A DNA stretch of 64,000 nt, from contig CAZMVB010000017.1 of NCBI GenBank assembly GCA_964569795.1, positions 16,071 through 80,070 of the forward strand, in the 5' to 3' direction. Positions within the stretch are counted from its first letter, which is position 1; every line of letters starts with the position of its first letter. Below the pieces are notes generated by a model. That model was not told where the DNA came from and ran no database searches. It saw only the letters and a program-made list of their open reading frames with translations. Below are positions 17,702-26,456 of this stretch, piece after piece. The DNA comes from JAHJDS01 sp964569795 (GTDB taxonomy: Bacteria; Desulfobacterota; Desulfarculia; Desulfarculales; JAHJDS01). Position numbers and translations under genes: made by a program.

Positions 17702-18382
17702 ATGATCGTGGCTGAGCGCAAACCATTCGATGAGTTGACGGAGGCGGTCGCCCCCTTTGCCCGGGTGCTGGTCCTGGGGTGCGGGACCTGCGTCGCGGTC
17801 TGTCTGACCGGCGGCGAAAAAGAGGCGGGCATTCTGGCGGCCGAGCTGGACATCGCCTCCCAGATCGGGGATCGGGACCAGGTGTTCGAGACGGCCAGCG
17901 TCGAGCGGCAGTGCGACCGCGAGTTCCTGGCCGAGCTGGAGTCCCGGGTCGGCCGGTTCGACGCCCTGCTGTCCCTGGCCTGCGGCGCGGGCATCCAGTT
18001 CTTGGCCGAGAAATTTCCGGACAAGCCGGTCCTGGCCGGGGTGAACACGACCTTCATCGGGGTCAACGAGGACGTGGGCGTCTGGGACGAGAAGTGCCGG
18101 GCCTGCCGGGATTGCGTCCTGACCCTGACCGGCGGCATCTGCCCGGTGACCCTGTGTCCCAAGGGGCAGATCAACGGTCCCTGCGGCGGGACTTTGGGCG
18201 GCAAGTGCGAGACCGACCCGGACAAGGACTGCGCCTGGACCCTGATCTACGACCGGCTGGAACGGACCGGGCGGCTCGGTAACCTCGAAACCATTCAGCC
18301 GGCCCGGGCCCGGGCAGTGGCCAATCTACCCCGGCGCCAGATCCACGCCGCCTACCAACGGAGGTACAGCGCCCATGAGTAA
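17702..18382 (+). CDS. metV: MetV-like zinc/Fe-S subunit of methylene-THF reductase
   Basis: 226 residues with the MetV pattern: VLVLGCGTCVAVCLTGG at the N-terminus, SLACGAGIQFLAE, and a Cys-rich C-terminus with CRACRDCVL, INGPCGGT and KDCAWTLIYDRL. MetV partners MetF in acetogens and in some mycobacteria and Desulfobacterota, linking the flavin enzyme to an electron supplier. It overlaps metF by 8 nt. A second metV-metF pair lies at 51040-52619. Confidence 0.9.
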   Translation: MIVAERKPFDELTEAVAPFARVLVLGCGTCVAVCLTGGEKEAGILAAELDIASQIGDRDQVFETASVERQCDREFLAELESRVGRFDALLSLACGAGIQFLAEKFPDKPVLAGVNTTFIGVNEDVGVWDEKCRACRDCVLTLTGGICPVTLCPKGQINGPCGGTLGGKCETDPDKDCAWTLIYDRLERTGRLGNLETIQPARARAVANLPRRQIHAAYQRRYSAHE

Positions 18383-19154
18383 GTTCCAGGAGATTCTGGG
18401 CCAAAAGGATTTCGTGGTGACGGCCGAGTTGGACCCGCCCAAGGGGACCGACCTGGGGGCGCTCAAGGAGACGGCCGGGAATCTTTCGGGCAAGGTGGAC
18501 GCCCTGATCGTCTCGGACAACCGGAACGCCGAGGCCCGGATGAGCCCCCTGGCCGCGGCGGCGGCGGTCGGCGGCAACGGCCTCGAGGTGATCCTGACCC
18601 TGACCTGCCGGGACCGCAACCGGCTGGCCCTGACCTCGGACCTGCTGGCCGCGGCGTCCTGGGGCCTGGAGAACCTGCTGCTGGTGACCGGCGACTTCGT
18701 CTCCCTGGGCGACCATCCGGACGCCAAGCCGGTCTTTGACCTGGACTCGGTTCAGGCCCTGCAGCTGGCGGCGACCCTGGCCGGGGGACACGATCTGGCC
18801 GGGGGAGAACTGCTCGGGGCCAGGCCCTTTTTCACGGGCGCCACGGCCGCGCCCGGCGCGTCGCCCCTGGCGCCCCAGCTGATGAAGCTGCGCAAGAAGA
18901 TCGCCGCCGGGGCCGGATTCATCGTCACCCGGCCGGTCAAGGGTCTGGCCGAGCTGCAGGACTTCGTGGGCCAGGCCGGATCCCTGGGGGTCAAGGTCCT
19001 GGCCGGGGTCGAGGCCGGCGAGGACCTGGACCCGGCGGCGGCCGGGGCCCTGTTCCAGGAGATCAAGTCGTCGGGCCTCGTGGCCGGCGCCCACCTGTCC
19101 GCGGCCGGCGGCCACGAGTCGTTGCTCGAACTGGTCGCCGCCTGCGGCCTGTAG
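18375..19154 (+). CDS. metF: Methylenetetrahydrofolate reductase MetF (short form)
   Basis: 259 residues, about 40 shorter than the second MetF in the window. It keeps the family start (FVVTAELDPPKGTD), the FAD-contact region LTLTCRDRNRLAL, and LLLVTGDFVSLGDHP, and ends after HLSAAGGHES. It interconverts methylene- and methyl-tetrahydrofolate on the methyl branch of the Wood-Ljungdahl pathway. The start lies within the metV end, with GGAGG at 18360-18364. The end of the usual TIM barrel is shortened; whether it is fully active alone cannot be told. Confidence 0.88.
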   Translation: MSKFQEILGQKDFVVTAELDPPKGTDLGALKETAGNLSGKVDALIVSDNRNAEARMSPLAAAAAVGGNGLEVILTLTCRDRNRLALTSDLLAAASWGLENLLLVTGDFVSLGDHPDAKPVFDLDSVQALQLAATLAGGHDLAGGELLGARPFFTGATAAPGASPLAPQLMKLRKKIAAGAGFIVTRPVKGLAELQDFVGQAGSLGVKVLAGVEAGEDLDPAAAGALFQEIKSSGLVAGAHLSAAGGHESLLELVAACGL

Positions 19155-19176
19155 ATCGAAAGACGAGGAGGACGAG

Positions 19177-20406
19177 GTGTCCCAAAAGAGCGTCCTGGTG
19201 CTGGGTGGCGGCATCGCCGGAGCCAGCGCCGCTCTCGACCTGGCGGGCGAGGGGGTTCGGGTCCTGGTGGTCGAGCAGGACGATTTCCCGGGCGGCCACG
19301 CCGCCCGCCTGGCCTGCAAGGCGACCGACGACTGCCTCAAGTGCAACGGCTGCCTGGTCGAGCCGCGACTGACGGACCTGATGGCCCACCCGGATATCGA
19401 CCTCTACCTGCGGACCCGGATCACGGCCGTCACCCGGGACGAATCAGGCTACCTGGTCACCCTGGAGCGCCGGCCGGCCTACATCGATCCGGAGCGGTGC
19501 ACCGATTGCGGGTTGTGCCTGACCAAGTGCCCCCTGGCCGATCAGGGGGCCATTCGGCGGACGAACCTGGTCGGACAGCGGCCGCGCCTGGCCATCGATC
19601 CGGCAATCTGCGTCTATTTCCGCGACCGGCAATCGACCCTCTGCCGCGACGTCTGTCCCGAGGAGGCGATCCGGTTCGACCTGGAGGCTGAATCCGAGGC
19701 CGTCCGGGTGGACGCGGTGGTCCTGGCCACCGGGTTTCAACCCTATGACCCGGCCACCAAGCCCCGCTTCGGCTACGGACAGGTCCCCAACGTCATCACC
19801 GCCCTGGACCTGGAGGCCGGACTCAAGCGCGAAGGCGCGCCGCGGCGGCCCTCGGACGGCCTGACGGCCAAGCGGGTGGCCTTTATCCAGTGCGTCGGCT
19901 CCCGGGAGCGGGAGCGGAACAACTACTGCTCCCGGGTATGCTGCGGGTACGCCCTGCGCCTGGGCCGGGCCCTGCGGCATCGCTTCGGGTGCGAGGTGAC
20001 CGTGTTCTACATGGACATCCAGAGTTTCGGTCACGCCTTTGACGAGTTCCTGGCCGCGGCCGAGGGGGAGCTGGAGCTGATCCGCCAGATCCCGGGCGAG
20101 GTCTGGCCCGGCGAGGACGGCCAGGTCCTGGTTCAGTACGTGGCCGACCCGGCCCGGGGGCAGACCTCCCGGCCGTTCGACCTGCTGGTGCTGTCGGTCG
20201 GCCTGGCCCCCAATCCGGCCAACGCGGCCCTGGCCGAGTGGCTGGGGCTGGGCCTGGACGAACACGGCTTCGTGGCCGAACCGGACCGGGAGGCCGGACC
20301 GGTGTTCCTGGCCGGCACGGTCGCCCGTCCCCTGGACGTGTCCGAGGTCGTGGCCCACGCCGGCCGGGCGGCCCGGGAGACGATTCGTTATCTGGAGGGA
20401 AAGTAA
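19177..20406 (+). CDS. HdrA/QmoA-like FAD iron-sulfur protein
   Basis: 409 residues from a GTG preceded by GAGGAGGACGAG. It opens with the flavin motif LVLGGGIAGASAAL, followed by the HdrA-type cysteine insert (CKATDDCLKCNGC), ferredoxin clusters CTDCGLCLTKCP and LCRDVCPEEA, FIQCVGSRER, and VFYMDIQSFGH. At ~410 residues it matches QmoA, the short HdrA of the quinone-interacting oxidoreductase, and the following gene is QmoB-like. The pair probably forms a second flavin module in this operon. Confidence 0.88.
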   Translation: MSQKSVLVLGGGIAGASAALDLAGEGVRVLVVEQDDFPGGHAARLACKATDDCLKCNGCLVEPRLTDLMAHPDIDLYLRTRITAVTRDESGYLVTLERRPAYIDPERCTDCGLCLTKCPLADQGAIRRTNLVGQRPRLAIDPAICVYFRDRQSTLCRDVCPEEAIRFDLEAESEAVRVDAVVLATGFQPYDPATKPRFGYGQVPNVITALDLEAGLKREGAPRRPSDGLTAKRVAFIQCVGSRERERNNYCSRVCCGYALRLGRALRHRFGCEVTVFYMDIQSFGHAFDEFLAAAEGELELIRQIPGEVWPGEDGQVLVQYVADPARGQTSRPFDLLVLSVGLAPNPANAALAEWLGLGLDEHGFVAEPDREAGPVFLAGTVARPLDVSEVVAHAGRAARETIRYLEGK

Positions 20407-22572
20407 ATGGCCACCGCACCGCGCGTGGGGGTCTTCTTGTGCCGCGGCGGCAAGACCCAGGCCGACGCCCCGGACTTCAAGCGCCTCCGGTGGACGGCCG
20501 AGGCCGGCGTCGGCGGAGGCAATGTTTACGAGATCGCCCAGGCCTGCCAGGCCGAAGGCTCCCGGCAGGTGGCCCGGCTGGTCGAGGAGGAGGGACTGAC
20601 CGGATTCGTGGTCGGGGCCTGTCCCCTGGCCGGGCCGTCCGGCGACCGGAGCCGACCCGGCGACGGGATCTGGCTCGACCTGTGCTGTAAACCCGAGGGC
20701 GAACCGCGGGGATGCCAGGTCCATCCCGGGGCGGCCGCGGCCCTGGGGCAGGCCCTGGCCGCCCGGGTGTTTCGTCCCGAGATCCAACTCGAGACGCGGG
20801 GCGTGGCCACGGACGTCCTGGTGATCGGCGACGGTTACGCCGCCCTGACGGCCGCCGCCGAGGCGGTTCAGGCGGGCTACGGCGTCATCCTGGTCACGCC
20901 GACCAAACGGCTCGCCCCGCCCGAGCCCCTGTTCGGCTCGATTGCCGCCGAGCAGGGCGCCGCCCTGGCCAAGGACCTGGAGGCCGACGACCGGGTGACC
21001 CTCATCCGGCAGGGGCTGGTCCTGGGTCTGACCGGGTCGGCCGGCGACTTCACCGCCCGCGTCCTGGACCGCGAGGGACGGGAATGGGAGTTGCGGGTCG
21101 GGGCCGCCATCGTCACCCAGGGGCCGCCTAGCCGGCCCAATCTGGACGACCTGGGGCTGGATTTGTCCGACCGGGTGATCACCCTGAGCGACCTGTCCGG
21201 CCTGATCGGCTCGCCCGAGTACCTGAGGCGCCTCTTCGGCGAGGGGGAAGCGCCCCGGGTGGCCATCTGCCTGGGACTGGGCCGGGAGTATTTTCCGGTG
21301 CAGTTGCGGGCGGCCTGCCGGGCGGCCCTGGCCCTGCGGCAGAACTTCGGGGCCCAGGTCCACCTCCTGACCGGCAACGCCAAGGTGGCCGCGCCGGACC
21401 TGGAGGCCCTGACCCAGGAGGTCCGCCGGGCGGGAGGCCTGCTGTTCAAGTTCAGCGCGACCGCGCCCCTGGCCGAGGCCGAGGACGACGGGGTCGGCCT
21501 TCGCTTCCGGGACGAAATCCTGGAGCGGGACGTGGTCTTCCGGGCCGATCTGGTGGCCGTGGACGAGACGGCCGCCCCGGACGAGACATTCGAACGCCTG
21601 GGGGCGGCCCTGGGCCTGGCCGTGGGCCGGGACGGTCGCCTGCAGCCGGACAAGATCGGCGCCCTGCCGACCCTGACTCCCCGCGGCGGGGTGTTCGTCG
21701 TCGGCCGGGCCCGGCTCGAGGCCGACCTGGCCGGGGTGAAGGACGACGTCGGTCAGGTGGTCCAGAAGATCCGGGGCCTGCTGGCAAGGGGCGAGGTCGT
21801 CGTCGAGCAGAGCCGGGTCCGGGTGGACCGCCGGTTGTGCGCCCTGTGTCTGACCTGCGTCCGGGTCTGCCCCGAGGGGGCGATGGGATTCACCGAGCGC
21901 CGGCCGGCCAGCAATCCCCTGGTCTGCACCTCGTGCGGGACCTGCGCCGCCGAGTGCCCCATGGACGCCATCCAGGTCCTGGGCGACGAGGACGACCGCT
22001 TTGAGACGGAAATCGAGGCCGCCGGGGCGCCGGCCGCCGGCGTGACCTTCGAGGCGCCCGAGGACGAGGCCAGGGTCCTGGTCTTTCTCTGTCGCAACTC
22101 GGCGGCCAAGGCCGTCGAGGCCGCCCGGCTGGAAGGCCTGGCCTGGCCCGAGGGGGCCAGCTTTGTCGAGGTCCCCTGCGCCGGCAAGGTCGATCCGATC
22201 TACGTCCTGGACGCCTTCCGGGCGGGCTTTGACGGGGTCCTGATCCTATCGTGTTACCCGGACGCCTGTTACTCGCTCGAGGGCAGTACCTGGGCCGGTC
22301 ACCGACTGGTCCATCTCCAGAACCTGCTCGCCGAGGCGGGTCACGACCCGCGCCGCCTGGCCGCCCACGGCGTGGCGCCGGTCATGTCCTCCGAGGCCCT
22401 GGCCTGGGTCGAGCAGATGAAGCGGGACGTGGCCGCCCTGGGGCCCAACCCGCTCAAGGCCACGGCCCGGACCCGCGAGTTCCTGCGCCGGTTCACCATG
22501 GCCATGGATGACAGCTTTACCCTGCAGGCCCAGGCGCTGGCCGGGGTATTCCGGACAATCCAAGGAGCATGA
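20407..22572 (+). CDS. QmoB-like protein (HdrA + ferredoxin + MvhD domain)
   Basis: 721 residues directly abutting the QmoA-like gene. A short N-terminal segment (VGVFLCRGGK) leads to an FAD-binding HdrA-like domain (VLVIGDGYAALTAA near residue 138), two ferredoxin clusters near 474-515 (CALCLTCVRVCP, CTSCGTCAAECP) and a C-terminal MvhD-like domain from ~551 (VLVFLCRNSA, VPCAGKVD, SCYPDACYSLEG). HdrA fused to MvhD defines QmoB. No aprAB genes are seen, so a role in sulfate reduction is not indicated; proximity to metVF suggests a C1 role. Confidence 0.88.
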   Translation: MATAPRVGVFLCRGGKTQADAPDFKRLRWTAEAGVGGGNVYEIAQACQAEGSRQVARLVEEEGLTGFVVGACPLAGPSGDRSRPGDGIWLDLCCKPEGEPRGCQVHPGAAAALGQALAARVFRPEIQLETRGVATDVLVIGDGYAALTAAAEAVQAGYGVILVTPTKRLAPPEPLFGSIAAEQGAALAKDLEADDRVTLIRQGLVLGLTGSAGDFTARVLDREGREWELRVGAAIVTQGPPSRPNLDDLGLDLSDRVITLSDLSGLIGSPEYLRRLFGEGEAPRVAICLGLGREYFPVQLRAACRAALALRQNFGAQVHLLTGNAKVAAPDLEALTQEVRRAGGLLFKFSATAPLAEAEDDGVGLRFRDEILERDVVFRADLVAVDETAAPDETFERLGAALGLAVGRDGRLQPDKIGALPTLTPRGGVFVVGRARLEADLAGVKDDVGQVVQKIRGLLARGEVVVEQSRVRVDRRLCALCLTCVRVCPEGAMGFTERRPASNPLVCTSCGTCAAECPMDAIQVLGDEDDRFETEIEAAGAPAAGVTFEAPEDEARVLVFLCRNSAAKAVEAARLEGLAWPEGASFVEVPCAGKVDPIYVLDAFRAGFDGVLILSCYPDACYSLEGSTWAGHRLVHLQNLLAEAGHDPRRLAAHGVAPVMSSEALAWVEQMKRDVAALGPNPLKATARTREFLRRFTMAMDDSFTLQAQALAGVFRTIQGA

Positions 22573-22573
22573 T

Positions 22574-23935
22574 ATGTCCCCACCCGTAACCGAGCCTCCG
22601 GTGGTCAACGAGCCGCCCACCGAGCCGATCGAGATCGGCGACCGGTTTTCCGGGAAACTGAACGTGGATCCGTCCTGGGCCGACGTCTGCCTGACCTGCG
22701 GCACCTGCGTGGGCGGGTGTCCGGTGTCCGGGGTGGACGGCCTGGACCCGCGCAAGGCCATCCGGATGGCCGCTTTGGGTCTGGAGCAGGAACTGATCGA
22801 TTCCCGGTTCCCCTGGGTCTGCACCCTGTGCGGGAGGTGCGAGTACGCCTGTCCCATGGGGGTCAAGCTGATGGCCGTGCTGCGCGGGGCGCGGGGCCTC
22901 AGGGAGCGGGACAAGGTGCCGGGTCCGATCCACAAGGGCGTGGTCATGGACCTGGAGCGGGGCAACAACCTGGGGATTCCTCGAGACGACTTCCTGTTCC
23001 TGCTGGGCGACATGGGCAAGGAGCTGGAGGACGAGGGCTGCCCCGGGTTTTTTGTTCCGGTGGACCAGGAAGGGTCGAACATCCTGATCACGATCAACTC
23101 CAAGGAGCCGTTCGGCGAGCCGGACGACATGAAGTTCTGGTGGAAGATCTTTTACGCGGCCAAGGAGTCGTGGACGACGACGTCCACCAACTGGGAGGGC
23201 GTGAACTGGGGTCTGTTCTCGGGAGACGACGAGTCGTGGCAGACCCTGGTGGGGCGGATCGTGGAGAACGCGCGGAACCTGAAGGTCAAGACGATCTTGT
23301 ACCCCGAGTGAGGCCACGCCTACTTTGCGACCCGTGTTGGTCTGCAGCGTTGGTATCCGGAGGTCTTCGAGGAGTTCGAGTGCGTCAGCGTCCATGACCT
23401 GCTCAAAAGATATCTGGAGGAGGGCCGGATCAAGGTCGATCCCTCGAAGCACCCGCAGCGGACGACGATTCACGATCCGTGCAACTACGGCCGGAAGTCG
23501 ATGTTCAGTTGCGGTCAGGCGTTTTTCGAGGAGCCTCGCTGGATCACGCAGCAGTGCGTGAGCGGCGAGTTCGTGGACATGTATCCGAACCGGATGAACA
23601 ACTACTGCTGCGGTGCGGGCGGCGGGGCGTGGGCCATGCCGTACAGCGACGAGCGGGTCTATTACGGGCGGGTGAAGGCCCAGCAGATCAAGGACACGGA
23701 GGCGGAGCTGGTGATCGCGCCGTGCCACAACTGCCGGGACCAGATCATGAAGAGCCTGACCAAGGAGTACGAGCTGCCGATCGAGACGATGTATCTGTGG
23801 GAGCTGGTGGCCGAGTCTTTGGTGATCGAGCCGTGGAGCGAGTCGGAGATCGAGGCGTCGCACGCGGCGCGTGACGCCCAGTTCGAGCGTGACGGGGTGG
23901 AGCTGGAGGACGAGGAGGAGTGGGAGCCCGAATAG
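22574..23935 (+). CDS. HdrD-like (HdrC-HdrB fusion) selenoprotein, UGA codon = Sec246
   Basis: 453 residues when the in-frame TGA at 23309-23311 is read as selenocysteine. N-terminal HdrC-like half: CLTCGTCVGGCPV and CTLCGRCEYACPM. C-terminal HdrB-like half: a CCG-type domain running ILYPE-U-GHAYF, IHDPCNYGRKS, NNYCCGAGGGAW and APCHNC. The UGA falls on the conserved cysteine of the ECGHA motif, the frame stays open and homologous on both sides, and a hairpin with a GGTC loop lies 18-43 nt downstream. This makes recoding far likelier than a stop mutation. The start has AAGGAG 6 nt before it and lies 1 nt after the qmoB-like stop. It ends the operon and is probably the electron acceptor for the QmoAB-like pair. 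Confidence 0.88.
23309..23311 (+). other. Selenocysteine UGA codon in the HdrD-like gene
   Basis: In-frame TGA between GAG (Glu) and GGC (Gly), at the conserved cysteine of the CCG-type motif ECGHA. Homologous sequence continues in the same frame for ~208 codons. Confidence 0.88.
23330..23354 (+). promoter_or_regulatory. Candidate bacterial SECIS hairpin
   Basis: ACC-CG-TG pairs with CA-CG-GGT, with small bulges, around an eight-base apical loop TTGGTCTG containing GGTC. It starts 18 nt after the UGA, within the distance at which SelB-binding hairpins lie in bacterial selenoprotein mRNAs. The pairing was done by eye. Confidence 0.5.
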
Positions 23936-24023
23936 TCGTCCCCACTATCTCCCATCCACCTATGAACCTCGGACGTCTATTATTTTGTAGTCGATTGCTT
24001 GTTAAATAAATGTGAGTCTCGGT

Positions 24024-25343
24024 TTACCTGGAATCCGGAATGAACTCCAGTAAACGGGCCACGGCGGTCTGGATCGCCCCCCGGTGGCGCTGGACCAGGG
24101 CCGTTGCGGCCCGGCCCCTGGTTTGGACCTCGTCCGGGTCGGACCACAGCCGTTCCAGGGCCCGGGCCAGTCGGGCGGCGCCGGCGACCTGGAGCCCGGC
24201 GCCCGTGGCCAGGAACTGGTCGCGTATCCGGGGAAAATTTTTCATGTTCGGCCCGAACAGGACCGGCACGCCCCAGGCGGCGGCCTCGAGCGGGTTGTGC
24301 CCGCCCACGCCGTGCTCGGCGACCAGGGTGCCGCCGACAAAGGCGGCCCGGGCCAGGCCGTAGGCCCGGGGCAAATCGCCCAGGTTGTCCAGCAGAATGA
24401 CCCGGGCCGAGGGGCGGGGCCGGCCGGCCGAGCGCCGGTCGAGGGTGTAGCCGGCCCGCTGGATCACCAGGGCCGCCTCGTCGAACCGCTCGGGCTGGCG
24501 GGGGGCGACGACCAGTCTGCTCCGGGGACTGATTTCAACCAGGCGGCCGAAGGCCTCGAGCACGATCCGTTCCTCGCCGCGATGGGTCGAGCCGGCGACC
24601 AGGACCGGCGTCTCCGGATCGAGCCCCAGTTCCCGGCGCAGGGCCTCGGCGTCCGCGCCGGCGGGCCGGGCCCGGTCGTACTTGAGGTCGCCCGCGTCCA
24701 CCACCCGGCGGGCGTCCACGCCCAGGGACCTGACCCGGGCCGCGTCCCCGGCCGACTGCATCAGGCAATACTCGAAGCATCCCCAGACCCGGGCCGCGAA
24801 CCCGCCGAACCACCGCCAGACCCGGGCGGTGCCCGTTGACAGGCGGCCGTTGATCAGGATGGCCGGCACGCCGCGTCGTCTCAGTCCGAGCAGGAGATTG
24901 GGCCAGACGTCCGTCTCGATCAGGCCGAAGGCGCCCGGCCGGACCGTATCGATCAGCCGCCGCATGGCCCAGGGCATGTCCACCGGGGCGACGATGACGC
25001 TCACCCCGGGCCGGCCCCCGAAACGCCTTACCGCCTCGACCAGGCCGTCCCGGGTGCCCACGCTGAGCACCACCTCCAGGCCGGGCCTTTGGGCCGGCAG
25101 GGCGTCGATGATCGTCGCCGCCGCGGCGACCTCGCCCACGGACACGGCGTGGAGCCACACCGGGGGGCTATTGAAGGCGGGCAGGGGCAGGCGCTCCAGC
25201 CCCATCCGCCGGGTCAGGGCCCAGCGGAATCTGTCGCCGCGAACGGGCCTGGTCCCCAGGACCGGGCAGACCAGGAACAGGTAGGCCAGGGCCCCCAGGT
25301 TGTAGAGGTAATCCCCGAGTGTCAGGCAATAGATGGCGTTCAA
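24024..25343 (-). CDS. waaA: 3-deoxy-D-manno-octulosonic acid (Kdo) transferase
   Basis: Kdo transferase attaches Kdo to lipid A at the cytoplasmic face of the inner membrane. Seen here: an N-terminal hydrophobic segment (LYNLGALAYLFLVCPVL), the family signature WLHAVSVGEVAAA, ALINGRLS-like sequence, a GST-B type C-terminal half with VLVAGSTHRGEE, and FVGGTLVAEHGVGGHNPLEAA. The start is uncertain: the frame extends to a TTG at 25466, but no ATG or GTG lies in frame. I chose the TTG at 25343, giving 439 residues, close to the usual ~425. The product shows that the host makes LPS. Confidence 0.9.
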   Translation of the reverse strand: MNAIYCLTLGDYLYNLGALAYLFLVCPVLGTRPVRGDRFRWALTRRMGLERLPLPAFNSPPVWLHAVSVGEVAAAATIIDALPAQRPGLEVVLSVGTRDGLVEAVRRFGGRPGVSVIVAPVDMPWAMRRLIDTVRPGAFGLIETDVWPNLLLGLRRRGVPAILINGRLSTGTARVWRWFGGFAARVWGCFEYCLMQSAGDAARVRSLGVDARRVVDAGDLKYDRARPAGADAEALRRELGLDPETPVLVAGSTHRGEERIVLEAFGRLVEISPRSRLVVAPRQPERFDEAALVIQRAGYTLDRRSAGRPRPSARVILLDNLGDLPRAYGLARAAFVGGTLVAEHGVGGHNPLEAAAWGVPVLFGPNMKNFPRIRDQFLATGAGLQVAGAARLARALERLWSDPDEVQTRGRAATALVQRHRGAIQTAVARLLEFIPDSR

Positions 25344-25443
25344 ATCACGGGTCGCCGCAACCAGGCGGCCGAAAGGGGGATCATTGACCGGCGGCCGCGA
25401 CCGTGCGGCGCAAGATTCCGGCCCCGACCGTCTGGTCGTAACC

Positions 25444-26085
25444 CTATCCCCCTGGCACGACCTCAAGGCCCACGCCCACGGTCAACTCCTTCAGGCGGCC
25501 GTACGGCCCGCCGACGGGCGTGAAGGTGACGGTGCCCACGGTGCCGGTGTAACCGTTTTTGGCCCAGATCGTCGGCCAGGGGTCCACGACTGAATCGACG
25601 ATGGAGCCGCCGATGCCCAGGGTGCCGCCGCCCACGGGCACGGTCACGGTCTGGGTCGAGCCGGTAATCGGGCCCGGTCCCCACTGAAAGAGGTCAGCGG
25701 TGAGAGCGCTCGTCCGGGACCAGGTGATCTTGACCTGGATGGGCTGGGTCACCATATTCGCTCCGCTGCCGTCGATGGTGATGAAATACTGCTGGTAGCT
25801 CACCACGGCGTAATCACCGAACACGGGCTGCATGAGCCACGTACGGGTGGCGGCGACACCCGAGGAGCCGTGGGCCGGCATGCCGGCAAAGGTGCCCGTG
25901 ATCGGGACGCGGGCCTCGACCGTGAAGTAGGGGTCCACCGACATGGCCCGGGCCCGGTCCGCGGTGAGCAGGGTCGTCAGGACCGGCGAGGTGTAAACCA
26001 GAAACCTGCCCGAGGCGCCCAGGAAGCCCCGGCGGGTGAGGTGGCCCGGGGTCGATCCTCTGTCCTGTCGATCGTCGCTGTCCAT
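25444..26085 (-). CDS. Exported protein with Tat-type leader, function unknown
   Basis: 213 residues from an ATG preceded by GGGAGGGG. The leader has a twin-arginine motif, TRRGFLGASG at ~17-26, then a hydrophobic run (FLVYTSPVLTTLL) and ADRARAMS as a possible cleavage region. The remaining ~165 residues are Gly/Thr/Val-rich and probably beta-strand rich, with no cysteine and no motif I recognise. It lies next to a nucleotidyltransferase-like gene and a PqqD-HprK fusion, and a shortened copy of its N-terminus is encoded just upstream. It could be the substrate of those enzymes; that is an inference. Confidence 0.7.
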   Translation of the reverse strand: MDSDDRQDRGSTPGHLTRRGFLGASGRFLVYTSPVLTTLLTADRARAMSVDPYFTVEARVPITGTFAGMPAHGSSGVAATRTWLMQPVFGDYAVVSYQQYFITIDGSGANMVTQPIQVKITWSRTSALTADLFQWGPGPITGSTQTVTVPVGGGTLGIGGSIVDSVVDPWPTIWAKNGYTGTVGTVTFTPVGGPYGRLKELTVGVGLEVVPGG

Positions 26086-26113
26086 TGCCCCTCCCGGTTT
26101 CACGCGTGGTGGA

Positions 26114-26287
26114 TTAAGCGCAGCCGCCAGACCAGGCTTGATCCGGATGAATGCTGAAATGATAAATTATCGAGTTTTCTGTTTCAATATTTATTTCCAC
26201 GGCGGCCAAAGTGGTCAGGACCGGCAGGAGGCAAGCCCAAAGCCGGTCCGTGGCCGCTCCGCGGTCCTGTCGATCATCGCCGTCCAT
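26114..26287 (-). pseudogene. Shortened paralogue of the Tat-leader protein (57-codon ORF)
   Basis: The ORF starts at an ATG with AAGGAGAC before it and begins MDGDDRQDRGAATDRL, near-identical in protein and DNA to the start of the neighbouring Tat protein (MDSDDRQDRGSTPGHL). It then skips the twin-arginine segment and rejoins at PVLTTLAA (neighbour PVLTTLLT), after which it runs into unrelated AT-rich sequence. The simplest reading is a duplicated, partly deleted copy. The intact ribosome-binding site leaves open a small functional precursor peptide. Confidence 0.5.
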
Positions 26288-26456
26288 CCAGTCCCCTGTC
26301 TCCTTTTTCGCAGAAGGGCCCCGGATTCCAGAATATTTTGGAACGGGCCGCTCGATCAATGATAGGGGAACAGGGAGACCGTTGCAACCCTGATTTCCCC
26401 AATGGTCTGAATCGGTCCCCGGCCGGGCCCTGACCGGACTCCCTGGCGGCCCTGAC

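Noticed and set aside
22574..23311. Reading the HdrD-like gene as a truncated protein plus a separate downstream gene (a nonsense pseudogene)
   Set aside because: Frame and homology continue without a break, the UGA sits on a conserved Cys, a suitable hairpin follows, and the same host has a Sec-containing selD.
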